The notes under the pieces are model-generated. The model was not told the origin of the DNA, searched no databases, and saw nothing but the letters and a program-made list of their open reading frames with translations. A program made the position numbers and the translations under genes. DNA of 64,000 nucleotides from Mycobacterium pseudokansasii (GTDB taxonomy: Bacteria > Actinomycetota > Actinomycetes > Mycobacteriales > Mycobacteriaceae): assembly GCF_900566075.1 (NCBI RefSeq), contig NZ_UPHU01000001.1, forward strand, positions 2,728,001-2,792,000. The letters run 5' to 3'. Shown here one piece after another: positions 1-9,589 of the stretch (its first letter is position 1; every line of letters begins with the position of its first letter).

Positions 1-36
1 CATATACCTACTTGGCTCCGTCTACACTTCATCTGC

Positions 37-480
37 ATGAAGCCCCTTGCAGTGGTTGCCGGTGCGCTACTGCTTTCAGCGTGCGGGGGAGGTACGAACA
101 CCACAGCCTCGACGGTGACCATCACGCAAACTGTCACGGTACAGGCCACCGCCCCGCAAACGGCGGGTGATCTCAAGCCGCCGCCACCTGCGGGTTCCAA
201 GACCGTCATTGACCCCTTCGGCACATATACCGGTGTGATCGACAGGGACGGCACCTATCTGGTCGGAATGGACATCATGCCGGGGATGTATCGCACAGCC
301 GGTGGGACGATATGTAATTGGGCGCGGCTGCGTAGCCTTGATACCAACGACGTCATCGATAGCTGGAAGGGCAGCGGTCCGCAGCGAATCCAGATCCAGG
401 AGAGTGACACCGCGTTCTTGACGCAAAACTGCGGTACCTGGCAGATGGTGCATGTCCCGAGCGTCACGGGACTCGGGTGA
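37..480 (+). CDS. Putative secreted lipoprotein
   Basis: 147-aa protein with a lipoprotein signal: Lys2, a hydrophobic stretch and the lipobox L-S-A-C with the lipidated Cys at residue 16. A Thr/Pro-rich linker (about 20-55) leads to a C-terminal domain (about 65-140) of the type DGTYLVGMDIMPGMYR. This domain recurs in actinobacterial secreted proteins of unknown function. Two Cys in it (Cys93 and a second near the C-terminus, in QNCGTW) could form a disulfide. No ribosome binding site precedes ATG 37. A TACACT hexamer lies 8 nt upstream at 23-28, so a leaderless mRNA is possible. It stands in front of membrane glycosyltransferase genes; a cell-envelope role is inference only. Confidence 0.8.
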   Translation: MKPLAVVAGALLLSACGGGTNTTASTVTITQTVTVQATAPQTAGDLKPPPPAGSKTVIDPFGTYTGVIDRDGTYLVGMDIMPGMYRTAGGTICNWARLRSLDTNDVIDSWKGSGPQRIQIQESDTAFLTQNCGTWQMVHVPSVTGLG

Positions 481-720
481 CGATCCATTCCAGGGTGAGC
501 GGGTCGCGCTGTGCCTCAACCAGTTGGGTATGTGCCTATGGCCGTTGATGCGGCCCGCGAGGCGGGCCTCACAAACTCTGATGAGAAGTGTGCTGGAAGC
601 TCGCCGCACAACTCGGAGACGAGCTGCCCGGAGCGAAGCGACGAACTCCTTGGAGATCGTCGCCCCGGTCGACCCAAAGCGCAAATTCTTCTGGATTCAT
701 TGTCGGTGTGCCGCAGTCGG

Positions 721-2673
721 GTGAGCAGGGCCTCGGGACGAGTCGGAACATGGTTCTCGACGACGACATGGGGCTCCGCCTTGTGGCAGCGAGCTCTGGT
801 GGCTGTCATCGCTGCTGTCATCTTCTGGCCACAACCATCGGTCGACCCTAGCGTTGGGCTCGATCCGTCGTGGCAGGCTGGGCTCGCTCTGGCCCGAATT
901 GACCATATTGCGTGGGGTCGCGAATTGGTATTCACGTACGGGCCCCTGGGCTTCCTGCGAACCAGCGCCTATTACTCATTCGAGCAGTCACTGCTCGCCA
1001 CGATCTGCCAGGTAATCATCATCGCCGCACTGTTCCTCGGCATCGCGGCAGCCCTGCGCCTGCGCCACTCTCCGCTGACATCGCTCGTCGGCGCGTTCGT
1101 GCTGACCGGCATCCTCACCGTCCTGCACCTCGGCCACGGTTTGGCTTTCAGAGGTTTTTCCTCCCTGGAAATGATGTATCCCGAGCTGGCCGTTCTCGCG
1201 GCGTTCGTGTGGGCGAGCGTGCCCCTATTGCAGCGCGAGCCCAAGCGATCGACGGTGTTCACGACCTGCGCCGTGCTCGGTGCCGTCGCAGGGTTTCAGC
1301 TGTTGATGAAATTCAACACCGGCCTCGCGATCATGGTTATCGCGTTGGCGACGTCGGTGCTGCTCGGTTGGAAAGCTGTCGGCCGGCATTGCGCAACGGT
1401 AGCCGCATTCGCGGTGTCCACCCTCATTTGGTGGGTGCTCGCCGGCCAACGACCGGGAGACCTTCCGTCATGGCTTCGGGGCAGCGCCGCGATTGCATCG
1501 GGTTACACCGACGGGATGGCGACCGCGCCGCTCCCGCAGTGGGCCTTGCCTTCAGTCGTATTGAGCCTCGCCTGGATGGGTGGGCTCTGCGTGATGTTCG
1601 TACGGGGAGGCCACGAGATACCGCGCCGCTACCTGGTGCTCGTTGTCCTCGCGTCGCTGATCGCCGGAAAGGCCGCGTTCGGACGTTTCGAACCGTGGCA
1701 CTTCGCCATTCTGGTCGGCGTGATAGTTGTTGCGCTGGCCATCACGCCCTGGCCCAGGGCTCGCCGTCGTACGTTGGTGGTGATTGCCCTGGCAGTCGCT
1801 TTGGTTGTTGTGGTCGACCTTGGGGGGATCCCCGCTCTGTCCGATCGCGGTGTGTTGGCCATGCAGGCACCGGTGCAAGCGGTGGACCGCATTGTCACGT
1901 TCGCCTCGCCCGGTCATGTGCAGCAAAAAATCGAACAAGCCAAGGCACGCCAGCGCGCACTTTATGGCATCCCGGACCGCTTCATCAAGACGATCGGCTC
2001 GAGCACGGTCCACGTTGACCCCCACGAGATTTCGGCCGTGTGGGCCTACGATCTGGCGTGGCGCCCGACACTGGTCTTCCAGACATATCAGGCCCTCACG
2101 CCCATGCTCGATGCTCTCAACGGCGAATCACTCACTAACGGGCCGGAATTCGTGCTGTCCCGGCTATCGCCGGCCTCGCCCGCCGTCGGCATCGACGGCC
2201 GGCTTGGCGTGCAAGAATCCCCGCTGTATTCGCGTGCCCTGCTGTGCAACTACACGCTGAGCGGCATCGAAAACCGCTGGGCGCTATTCAGACACACCGC
2301 CCCCCACTGCGGACCGCTCACCAAGCTGTCGGAGGCGTCCATGCGGGAAGACCATGCGGTTCCGATTCCCGCCCCCAGCGCACCGGATAGGGCGGTGCTC
2401 GTTGGAATCGACCTGGATCAGACCTTTGCCGACCGCTACTTCCACGGAAAGATCGCTCCACTGAGCACCTTCACGCTCGTGGTCGACGGGGTCACCTACC
2501 GCCTCATCGCGAAGAACGCAGCCGAGCCATTTCTCGTCAACACCCCTGCTTCGGTAGCCGACACGAATCTTCAGATCCACGCCCACACCATTGGTGTCGG
2601 CCGCACCGTAAACCTCAATGAGCCCTCGGTTACTGCACGACTGCGCTTTTATGAGATGCGCGTTGGACCGTAG
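721..2673 (+). CDS. Large polytopic membrane protein, possible GT-C-type glycosyltransferase
   Basis: About 650 aa from GTG 721; the frame is open back to ATG 511, but that extension is low-complexity and unlike the rest. Roughly ten hydrophobic segments occupy residues about 20-370. An extracytoplasmic-looking tail of about 280 residues follows. The first loop carries an acidic or polar stretch (GLDPSWQ, then WGRELVFTYGPLGF), typical of uncharacterised actinobacterial membrane proteins near polysaccharide genes. I cannot name a catalytic residue. It is followed by another membrane glycosyltransferase in the same direction and lies near GtrA- and GtrB-like genes. A role in adding sugars on the outer face of the membrane is inferred from topology and neighbours. 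No clear ribosome binding site is visible at 721. Confidence 0.7.
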   Translation: MSRASGRVGTWFSTTTWGSALWQRALVAVIAAVIFWPQPSVDPSVGLDPSWQAGLALARIDHIAWGRELVFTYGPLGFLRTSAYYSFEQSLLATICQVIIIAALFLGIAAALRLRHSPLTSLVGAFVLTGILTVLHLGHGLAFRGFSSLEMMYPELAVLAAFVWASVPLLQREPKRSTVFTTCAVLGAVAGFQLLMKFNTGLAIMVIALATSVLLGWKAVGRHCATVAAFAVSTLIWWVLAGQRPGDLPSWLRGSAAIASGYTDGMATAPLPQWALPSVVLSLAWMGGLCVMFVRGGHEIPRRYLVLVVLASLIAGKAAFGRFEPWHFAILVGVIVVALAITPWPRARRRTLVVIALAVALVVVVDLGGIPALSDRGVLAMQAPVQAVDRIVTFASPGHVQQKIEQAKARQRALYGIPDRFIKTIGSSTVHVDPHEISAVWAYDLAWRPTLVFQTYQALTPMLDALNGESLTNGPEFVLSRLSPASPAVGIDGRLGVQESPLYSRALLCNYTLSGIENRWALFRHTAPHCGPLTKLSEASMREDHAVPIPAPSAPDRAVLVGIDLDQTFADRYFHGKIAPLSTFTLVVDGVTYRLIAKNAAEPFLVNTPASVADTNLQIHAHTIGVGRTVNLNEPSVTARLRFYEMRVGP

Positions 2674-2861
2674 GCCGCGGCCCAGGCATGCCGTTCAGAG
2701 TGGTTGGTTCCCGGCAGCGGAACGACTGCGATGTGGAGGATCGCTGTCAGCCGATACTCCTCTTTCGCCGTAGCGGGACAACGCGTTCACTATATTGTCT
2801 CCGGGGGTAGGCTCGGCAGCTCGCTTTGCTGCAGTTTCGTCCCGAACCGAGGGGAGCACGC

Positions 2862-4376
2862 GTGAGTCGACTTGTCGAGGTGTTGCGGGGCGCGGTTACC
2901 GCGACTCGAGATCAAGCGTTGGCGGTCAGTCGCGAATCCGAACGCACGCTCCTGCTCGGCACCGTCTTGCTGGGGTCGGCGTTATCGGCGGCAGTTGGCT
3001 TCGTTCTCGCCCAGTACTACTCCGTCGACGTGCTTACCTCTCTCTTTATGGCCGCCAAGGACTGCTGGCTTGACTGGGGCAGGCAAATGGGCACGCACTG
3101 CTTCAGTGACTACGGAATGACCTTGGGATTCGGGATGCGGCCCAATCCCTGGGAGCCCTACCCGCTGCGCTTACCCTGGAACAACTACGAGGCGGGAGGA
3201 GGGGCCGGCTATCCGCCGGCGGGGATGCTGCCGCAAATGCTGTTCGGCGCTCTCGGTAAATGGCTGCATGCCCCGCGGCTAGGGTTCTGGGGCTACCAGC
3301 TCCTTTTGACGGGTGCAGTCTTTACCCCCGCGGTCTGGGCGGCGCGCGGTGCTCGCGGGCTGGAGCGCGTGGTCGTCTTTGTGGCGTTGGGCGCCCTGGC
3401 CATTCCGGTGTGGGGGGTGATCGATCGAGGCAACTCGGTGGGATTCATAGCGCCGATCGGGCTGGTTTTTCTGGTGGCGCTGCGCCGGCAACGATGGGGA
3501 CTGGTGGCGATCATGGTGGTTCTGGCCACGCTGCTGAAACCACAGTTCGTACTGCTCGCTGTGGCGTTGTTCGCGGCCCGACAATGGCGCATGGGTGGCA
3601 TCGCCGCCGTCGGGGTTGTGATTTCCAACTTTGTTCCATATCTGCTGTGGCCACGCGACTTTCCGAAAACCATCGCGCAGTCGGCCCGCAGCCTCCTCAA
3701 TTACAGCAGTTCGGTCGACACGCTCGTGGGGCCGTATAACGTGTCATTCGCGAGAGGAATTTTCTTCATTCCGGATAAGCTCCACGACCCGCAGTGGGGC
3801 TATGTATCGAACGGCTTTCTTGATGTCGCCCGATCGCTCATCGGGTATGTCCTGCTCTTGTTGGTCGTTGTCTCCGTGCTGGCTCTCGGGCGACGCATCT
3901 CCCCGGTCATGGGGGGCATCGCGCTGTTGACCACCGCGTGTCTGTTTCCCGGCCTGGTATTCAACTACTACCTGGTGTTCGCCCTACCGATCGCGGCGCT
4001 GGTGGTCCGCGACCCCGAAGGGCCGCCGGAGTCCGGGATTTTCGACGGGTTTGCGACCCTGGGTGACCGCCGCCGCGTGATCGGCATCTGCGTGAGCCTT
4101 GCCGCGGCCCTGTCGATCGTCCGCATCCCGCTGCCCGGCCCGCCGATGATGTCGCCGCTCGCGGGTCAGCTGGGCGTTGTCGGGATCGTCGGCTACACAC
4201 CGATTGTGCACACCACGGCGGAGTTGGCGCCGCTGTTGTGGCTGATCGCATGCGCGGCGATCATCGTCTCGTATGCGCGAAGACCGGATGCCGGCGCCCA
4301 GGCGAATATCCCTGCCGCCACTTCGGCCGTGGGCGAACCCATACCGGCTGCCGTGTCGCCGGGGGACGGCAAGTGA
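2862..4376 (+). CDS. GT87-like (GT-C) integral membrane glycosyltransferase
   Basis: 504 aa from GTG 2862, with GGGGAG 6-7 nt upstream; the frame extends to 2826 but this start has the ribosome binding site. The protein is mostly hydrophobic with about ten membrane helices. A first external loop holds the conserved pattern of polyprenyl-phosphate-sugar transferases of the GT87/DUF2029 group (GT-C fold, PimE-like): NPWEPYP, then YPPAGML. A later basic motif, LLKPQFVLL, is the K-P-Q signature common in this family. These enzymes use polyprenyl-phosphate mannose or arabinose on the periplasmic side. The actual donor here is unknown. It is probably co-transcribed with the upstream membrane protein. 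Confidence 0.75.
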   Translation: MSRLVEVLRGAVTATRDQALAVSRESERTLLLGTVLLGSALSAAVGFVLAQYYSVDVLTSLFMAAKDCWLDWGRQMGTHCFSDYGMTLGFGMRPNPWEPYPLRLPWNNYEAGGGAGYPPAGMLPQMLFGALGKWLHAPRLGFWGYQLLLTGAVFTPAVWAARGARGLERVVVFVALGALAIPVWGVIDRGNSVGFIAPIGLVFLVALRRQRWGLVAIMVVLATLLKPQFVLLAVALFAARQWRMGGIAAVGVVISNFVPYLLWPRDFPKTIAQSARSLLNYSSSVDTLVGPYNVSFARGIFFIPDKLHDPQWGYVSNGFLDVARSLIGYVLLLLVVVSVLALGRRISPVMGGIALLTTACLFPGLVFNYYLVFALPIAALVVRDPEGPPESGIFDGFATLGDRRRVIGICVSLAAALSIVRIPLPGPPMMSPLAGQLGVVGIVGYTPIVHTTAELAPLLWLIACAAIIVSYARRPDAGAQANIPAATSAVGEPIPAAVSPGDGK

Positions 4377-4427
4377 ACCGGCCTCTCGTGCTACGAGATC
4401 GGCGATGGCTGTAACGGTCGCGCCGCT

Positions 4428-4934
4428 TTACGTCGGCGAAGTCTCGTCTTGAGCGTCGACGATGTGCACGTCGGCGGCGCCGCGCCGGAAGGAAAAGTAC
4501 CGGTGGCCAACGTAGTTGAGCGCCAGGATGGGCACAAAGATGATCGCTTGCGCCGGGATGCGGTGCAGGCCCAGCTCGACCAGCACAGTCAGGGCGACGG
4601 CGTTGAGGCCAAACGTGGTGAGGTAGACACTTTCGAACCGCACGAGGTCACGCAGTACGTGGCCGCGAACGCGGAACACTAACCGACGATGCATCACGAA
4701 CGCGAACAGCACGCTCAGTACGTGGGAGATGCCGACCGTCACCAGCGACCCGGCGATCGTGCCGAACCGGCGGTCGACGAAATGGCCCACGGTCTGCGAG
4801 CAGGCGACGAAGATGCCGAACCCGACGACGGTGTTGACTGCTCCGACCACTAGGAAAGCTACGCGCTGGTCGCGGACAAGCCGGATCAACGGCCCCGGCG
4901 GCGACGATTCGAGCGGCAAATCGAATTCAGTCAT
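4428..4934 (-). CDS. GtrA-family membrane protein
   Basis: About 168 aa from ATG 4934 (a second ATG lies 9 nt upstream). Four hydrophobic segments match the GtrA family: AFLVVGAVNTVVGFGIF, then a helix ending VGISHVLSVLFAF, FMLNAVAL-like helix 3 and ALNYVGHRYFSF helix 4. The NYxxHRYFSF ending is characteristic. GtrA proteins are thought to help flip or present polyprenyl-phosphate-linked sugars, as in O-antigen glucosylation and mycobacterial arabinan. Here it lies between GT-C-type proteins and a GtrB-like transferase at 8365-9366, which together give the three-part Gtr arrangement. It converges on the GT87 gene at 4376. Confidence 0.85.
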   Translation of the reverse strand: MTEFDLPLESSPPGPLIRLVRDQRVAFLVVGAVNTVVGFGIFVACSQTVGHFVDRRFGTIAGSLVTVGISHVLSVLFAFVMHRRLVFRVRGHVLRDLVRFESVYLTTFGLNAVALTVLVELGLHRIPAQAIIFVPILALNYVGHRYFSFRRGAADVHIVDAQDETSPT

Positions 4935-5148
4935 CCGACACATTCGAATGGGTCGAGTGAGCCCGGCTCACCCATAAGCGCGTCGGCGCCGCCATGCATA
5001 TGCCCCTCCCAGTCGATCATTCATGCCATGGCATCGCTCAAGCGAAACGGATATCCCAGCCGTGCCCATGCCATCCCTCACCCTGTTTTCGGAGGGCTCC
5101 TCAGCCAAACATGCGAAGTACCCCGTCATCTCGACTCAGGCAACCCGG

Positions 5149-6057
5149 TCACCCGGGGACGCGCCCAGCGAAGACGGTCTGGGCGCCTGTGCCGTCGTCG
5201 GCGACTTCGTAGACCTCGGGCTCGAAGCCCGCCTCGCGGACATAATCAACGATGTCGCGGCCGAACTCGGTGAACGCCAACAAATCGGCCCCCACCGGAA
5301 TGAACCGGTAAGCTCCGCTACCCCTACCGTGGTAGAGGGGCGGCATCAGGTGCATGATCTCGCCGTCATCGCCTACGCGGGCACGCGCTTCCGTAGTCGT
5401 ACGCGTCCAGACCACCGGCACCGTGAAGACATGACGTCCTCCAGGCCGCAGCACTCGCCGCGTCTCGGCCAGTGCGGTGCGGAAGTCGGGAACGTGCTCG
5501 AGAGTGTCAGACGACAGGACCAGGTCAAAGGCAGCATCGGGGTAGGTAAAGCGACACATGTCTTCGTTACGGACGCCGTCAATGATTTCGCCCAGACGCT
5601 GCGGCCCCCGGTAAGCGGAGAAAGACAGCCGCGGCAGCCGACGCAACAGGACATGCAGCGATCCGAGCGAGCCGATCGTGTTTACTTCGGCGATGTCCAG
5701 GGCGCGAAACGCCGGATCCTCGATCAGTTCGGAGAACGACCCACACCCGGGCGGACCGTAGAGACCGATGAGGACCTCGGCGATCCGCCTCACTCTCAGG
5801 TTGCTGCAGCAAAACCGGCAGAACATGCTCTCGCGCAAGATGTTCGCCCGCGACACGGTGGAATCGGCCCAAAAGGCATGCACGTCGTCCGGGATGGTCC
5901 AGGAATTGAAGGCGAACCTGGTATCGGTGCCGCAGACCACGCAGCGGCCCGCTTTGTCGGCGCGTCGGTCGCGCGGCGGGCGCAGGTTGAGCAGCACAGG
6001 TCGCCCCACTCGCGCTTTCACCGCCGCCGCCACGCCCGCGGGGTTCAAAGTGATCAT
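5149..6057 (-). CDS. SAM-dependent methyltransferase with N-terminal Cys cluster
   Basis: 302 aa from ATG 6057, with GGAGAG upstream. The first part has a probable zinc-binding pattern, CVVCG near residue 39 and CRFCCSN near residue 80. A class I (Methyltransf_11-type) domain follows, with DLVLSSDTLEHVPDF as post-motif II and RRVLRPGGRHVFTVP as motif III. It therefore probably methylates a small molecule, plausibly a sugar hydroxyl of the LOS. The target cannot be read from the sequence. It stands alone on the minus strand, divergent from the GT2 gene at 6373. Confidence 0.8.
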   Translation of the reverse strand: MITLNPAGVAAAVKARVGRPVLLNLRPPRDRRADKAGRCVVCGTDTRFAFNSWTIPDDVHAFWADSTVSRANILRESMFCRFCCSNLRVRRIAEVLIGLYGPPGCGSFSELIEDPAFRALDIAEVNTIGSLGSLHVLLRRLPRLSFSAYRGPQRLGEIIDGVRNEDMCRFTYPDAAFDLVLSSDTLEHVPDFRTALAETRRVLRPGGRHVFTVPVVWTRTTTEARARVGDDGEIMHLMPPLYHGRGSGAYRFIPVGADLLAFTEFGRDIVDYVREAGFEPEVYEVADDGTGAQTVFAGRVPG

Positions 6058-6168
6058 GACTCGCTCTCCATTTAGTAAGCGGTGTTTGCGGTGTAGACAG
6101 ATATTCGTACTATGTTGGTCCACAATCGCGGACGTGCCGCGCAATATGTGAGAAGCCTAGCGCCCGAG

Positions 6169-6183
6169 TTAGTTAGGAACTAA
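6169..6183. promoter_or_regulatory. Perfect inverted repeat in divergent intergenic region
   Basis: TTAGTTAGGAACTAA has 6-bp arms and a 3-bp centre. It lies in the 315-bp gap (6058-6372) between the divergent methyltransferase and GT2 genes. It could be an operator. The rest of the gap holds only a weak 60-aa frame (6194-6376) that I do not support as a gene. Confidence 0.3.
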
Positions 6184-6372
6184 ATTGCTGCCCATGACCG
6201 CGGTCGTTGCCCCGGTGCTGCCGGCGGTGGAGGATTTGCCGCCGGTTTTCATCCCGCTGCCGCAACTGGTCATCGTCACGGCGACCGTCGTAAACAGCTG
6301 GTCCACTCCCGGGGCGTCGATTCGCCGTGATTCCATCGAATGCCGACCCGCTGAGCAGCGGGAGACAGCGTC

Positions 6373-7260
6373 GTGACGCCCTTGGTATCGGTGGTCGTGC
6401 CGGTTTACAACGGCATCGCGACAATTGATGCAACGATGCAGTCGCTTTTGGCGCAGACATTCCGTGACTTCGAACTGCTGGTTTCGGACAACATGTCCAC
6501 CGACGGCACCTGGGAGGCCCTGCAGCGTTACACCGTCGACCCCCGGGTCCGGTTGATCCGACACGCGTCTAACGTTGGACCAACGGTGAACTTCAAGACC
6601 GTCACCGACCTAGCCACTGGCGAATTCATCAAGGCGGTCTGTGCCGATGACGTGTTGTATCCGGATAACCTCGAGGTGCTGGTGAAAGAGCTAGCAGCTC
6701 ACCCTTCAGCGGTGGTGGCCGTCAGTTCCAGAGATGTTATCGATGCCACAGGGAGGATCGTGCTTCGCAACCGCGGATTGGCCGGACTCCGCGGTGAAAT
6801 CGCCGGTCCTGACGCTATCCGGCGCAGCGTGCTCGCTGGCACCAACATTTTCGGCGAACCACCATCGGCCTTGTTCAGGCGCAGGCCCTTTGTTGACGCC
6901 GGTGGTTGGGATGTTCGCTTCCCCTTTCTCATGGATCTGGCGACCTACTGCGCGGTGCTACTTCATAGCAACGGCAGTCTTGTCGCGGTACCCCGGCCAC
7001 TCTGGGCATTTCGAATCAGCGGTGCTCAGGCGAGTGTTGGAACGCAGATACAGTCCCAGGCCGGCGAGGTGATCGGGTTCTTTCGCGCGTTGGCCGCGGA
7101 GCACCCCGGGCTGCTCGGGCAGCGGTACCTGGCCGTCGGCAGCGCGCGAGCCCGCATGAACGCTTTCGGGCGCCACGTGGTGTACCGGTGGCTTGGGCGG
7201 CGGATGCACCCCGCGCCCCCCGCGGCAGAGGGCCAGCACGACGGCAGCAAGACGCGTTAA
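6373..7260 (+). CDS. Family 2 glycosyltransferase
   Basis: 295 aa from GTG 6373. It has the GT-A fold of family GT2: VSVVVPVYNG at the N-terminus, DNMSTDGTWE as the nucleotide-binding part and CADDVLYP as the DxD-like metal site near residue 97. No membrane segments are seen, so it is probably a cytosolic or membrane-peripheral transferase using a nucleotide sugar to extend the LOS oligosaccharide. The acceptor and sugar are unknown. It lies upstream of, and convergent with, the SDR gene at 7447-8361. Confidence 0.9.
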   Translation: MTPLVSVVVPVYNGIATIDATMQSLLAQTFRDFELLVSDNMSTDGTWEALQRYTVDPRVRLIRHASNVGPTVNFKTVTDLATGEFIKAVCADDVLYPDNLEVLVKELAAHPSAVVAVSSRDVIDATGRIVLRNRGLAGLRGEIAGPDAIRRSVLAGTNIFGEPPSALFRRRPFVDAGGWDVRFPFLMDLATYCAVLLHSNGSLVAVPRPLWAFRISGAQASVGTQIQSQAGEVIGFFRALAAEHPGLLGQRYLAVGSARARMNAFGRHVVYRWLGRRMHPAPPAAEGQHDGSKTR

Positions 7261-7446
7261 GGCTCTTGGGTGGAACCGAAATGCGATACCGTCCATGACC
7301 GCTGGGGAATCGAACTCCTGCCCTTCCGTTGCCCATGCACTTCCTGAGGCGACGTGTCCCCGGTACCAGGGGAGCGAATGTGGCAGTCAGCGCGCCTCGA
7401 ATACCGGTAGGTACTCAGAGAGTCTTCGGTAATCGGCTTAAGCCTA

Positions 7447-8361
7447 CTAGCGCATTGCTTGTTGCCGTAGTACAGACTCGTACACGCGCTTGACTGTCAC
7501 GGGAAACGGCGTGATTGCCACGCTCTGGAACTCGCGCGGATACTCTGTGCAAAGCCTCAGATCCCGAACGTGATAACGCGAGGACGGGCTGGTCCCGAGT
7601 GCGATGCGGACGGAGCGGTGTGCGACCTGTTGTACCGTTCGTAGCACGGTGCAGACGGACACGGGTCGTTGAGACGAGATATTGCGCAGCAACGGCTCCG
7701 ACGGCTGGTCGCGCACCACATTCTCGACCAGCGCGCACACCATCGCAGCGGCATCATCGACGTATAAGTAGTCGCGCAGTGTCTCCATCGGCACGAAAAC
7801 GTTCAACGATTGTCGCGTGACCGCGGCTCGACATAGCTGACTGACCAGACCCTGCTGTTTCGCAAGATTCTGACCCGGCCCGGCGAGGTTTGAGAACCGC
7901 CCGATGACGAGCGGGACGCGGCCTTGAAGCGTCATCCGCAGGATCTCCTCCTGAGCGAGCTTCGTCTCGCCGTAGGGACTCAGCGGCCGTGGCGTCGTCG
8001 ACTCACTGAACGGGGGGTGAGTCGACCCGGCATAGACGCCGCCCGCGGAGGATGAGAGAAAGAACGCGCCCTTACCTGCCGGCCGAACGTCTCGCAGCCT
8101 TGTGACGAAATGCGACATGATTCGCGTCTCCGCGGCGAGTTTGTCGGCCGTAGAACCGACGACGCCGCTGCCGGCGGCCCAGATGATCGACCAATCGTCG
8201 TTGTGGGCCGTTCGGACGAATCGCTTGAGGTCGGCATCGAGCACTTCGACCGCCGCATCGTCATCCTCCCACGGCACCGAAAGGTGGGTGAACGTCGGAC
8301 CCATCGCCCGCGACACGGCGCTACCGAGAAGTCCGCCGCGACCCACGATCCAGGTAAGCAC
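7447..8361 (-). CDS. NAD-dependent epimerase/dehydratase (extended SDR)
   Basis: 304 aa from GTG 8361. A Rossmann glycine motif (GRGGLLGSAV, residues 7-16) and the catalytic Y-x-x-x-K (PYGETKLAQE) mark an extended short-chain dehydrogenase of the nucleotide-sugar type. Likely chemistry is oxidation, reduction or epimerisation of a nucleotide-activated sugar. The start lies 3 nt beyond the end of the GtrB-like gene (stop at 8365), so the two are co-transcribed. The SDR may therefore make or modify the sugar that the GtrB-like enzyme loads onto the polyprenyl carrier. Confidence 0.85.
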   Translation of the reverse strand: MLTWIVGRGGLLGSAVSRAMGPTFTHLSVPWEDDDAAVEVLDADLKRFVRTAHNDDWSIIWAAGSGVVGSTADKLAAETRIMSHFVTRLRDVRPAGKGAFFLSSSAGGVYAGSTHPPFSESTTPRPLSPYGETKLAQEEILRMTLQGRVPLVIGRFSNLAGPGQNLAKQQGLVSQLCRAAVTRQSLNVFVPMETLRDYLYVDDAAAMVCALVENVVRDQPSEPLLRNISSQRPVSVCTVLRTVQQVAHRSVRIALGTSPSSRYHVRDLRLCTEYPREFQSVAITPFPVTVKRVYESVLRQQAMR

Positions 8362-8364
8362 CCG

Positions 8365-9366
8365 TCAGTCCGCCGGATTGTCGAAGGTGTCACCGGGATC
8401 TCGCACGATGACGTATACGGGCTTGCCCATCGCCATAGTGGCTGAAGCGGCGATGTATTCGGCGATGATCCCCAGGGCGAACAAGGTGGCCCCGCCGACG
8501 ACAAGCACCGCCACGAACACCGATGTCCACCCTTGCACGGTGATACCGCCGACCAGCTTCTGAATCATGCTGTAAATCGCCACACCAAAACCGAGAAGGG
8601 CGAACAAGATGCCCATCATTGACACGAAACGCAGCGGCCGGGTACCCGACGAGATGACGAGGCGCCAAAAATGCGACACCAGGCGACGCAGGGTGTAGGC
8701 GCTTGCAGGTCGTCCTTCTTGGCGCATCATCACCGGACAGGTCGACGGGTTGGCGACAACCCAAGAAAGAGCGACATCCAAAAACACGCCCGCACCGGCG
8801 TAGGCTGCGACACTTCGTCCGGCCTCGCCGAGGATCAATCGGTAACTGTTGAATGCACTGGGCCCGTCAGACGACACCAGGACGTGCACAAACAACCACT
8901 TCGTGATCCGAGACGCCGCGTTGCGCAACACCCCATGCGGCGGTCGATTTCTCGGCGAGGCATACACCAGCTGTGTGCGGTCCCGGTAGGCCGTGTCGAG
9001 CAAGTCACCGATGTAACCCGGGTCGTGCTGCCCGTCCTCGTCCATCGTGACGATCCAGTCCCCGCCCGACGAGGTCATGCCCGCAAGTGTGGCCGGATGT
9101 TGTCCGAAGTTGCGAGACAACCACACCGGGCGCACCCATTCGTCGTGCCCGGCCAACTCACGAACGACTTCTTCGCTACCGCGAATGCCCCGGTCCCACA
9201 CCAGGAGCACCTCGTCGACGCGGAACTCACGACCGTCGCGGGTTTGCTGAGTCGAACGCAGCTGCGCAAGCTCCTTCACCACGCCAGGCAAAGTCGCAGC
9301 TCCGTTGTAGACCGGGATCACAACGCTGACCGAATCCACACGGCTCAACTGACGGTCACCAGTCAC
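8365..9366 (-). CDS. GtrB/ArnC-like polyprenyl-phosphate glycosyltransferase
   Basis: 333 aa from GTG 9366, chosen because GGGGAGG lies 6 nt upstream; the frame is open to 9453. The N-terminal GT2 domain carries VSVVIPVYNGAATL, then WIVTMDEDGQHDP with the DxDGQ metal/nucleotide motif of DPM1/GtrB enzymes. Two C-terminal membrane helices follow (about 240-265 and 275-300), then GKPVYVIVRDPGD. These enzymes transfer a sugar from a nucleotide to polyprenyl phosphate on the cytoplasmic face. It is the first gene of a two-gene unit with the SDR downstream. Together with GtrA and the GT-C proteins to the left it completes a Gtr-type system. Confidence 0.88.
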   Translation of the reverse strand: MTGDRQLSRVDSVSVVIPVYNGAATLPGVVKELAQLRSTQQTRDGREFRVDEVLLVWDRGIRGSEEVVRELAGHDEWVRPVWLSRNFGQHPATLAGMTSSGGDWIVTMDEDGQHDPGYIGDLLDTAYRDRTQLVYASPRNRPPHGVLRNAASRITKWLFVHVLVSSDGPSAFNSYRLILGEAGRSVAAYAGAGVFLDVALSWVVANPSTCPVMMRQEGRPASAYTLRRLVSHFWRLVISSGTRPLRFVSMMGILFALLGFGVAIYSMIQKLVGGITVQGWTSVFVAVLVVGGATLFALGIIAEYIAASATMAMGKPVYVIVRDPGDTFDNPAD

Positions 9367-9589
9367 GCGTTGCCTCCCCAACATACGGCTCCAGTGAAGT
9401 GACTGTACCGATGGATAAGCGGGTAAGTGATGCCAATTGTGGTTCTTCCCCACGGTTCCGGCCGTCGGGGTGGAGACAGCCGGTGTACATGCCGCGTGTC
9501 CCGCTGATTACGGTCCGCGGTGTCGGGCAGCAAGAGTAGACTCATGCGCTCGAAGGCGACCTGGAGTACGAGGGCGCGAAGTATCTAAC

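Noticed and set aside
511..720. N-terminal extension of the membrane protein to ATG 511
   Set aside because: The added residues are polar, repetitive in charge and unlike a membrane protein start; GTG 721 fits the topology better.
5023..6075. 350-aa plus-strand frame
   Set aside because: It is an antisense shadow of the methyltransferase at 5149-6057; no motif or ribosome binding site supports it.
6194..6376. 60-aa frame ahead of the GT2 gene
   Set aside because: No ribosome binding site, low-complexity content and no recognisable relation; chance is more likely.
7300..7345. tRNA-like T-arm on the minus strand (GTTCGATTCC)
   Set aside because: The flanking 5-nt arms do not pair, and no anticodon or acceptor stem can be built around it.
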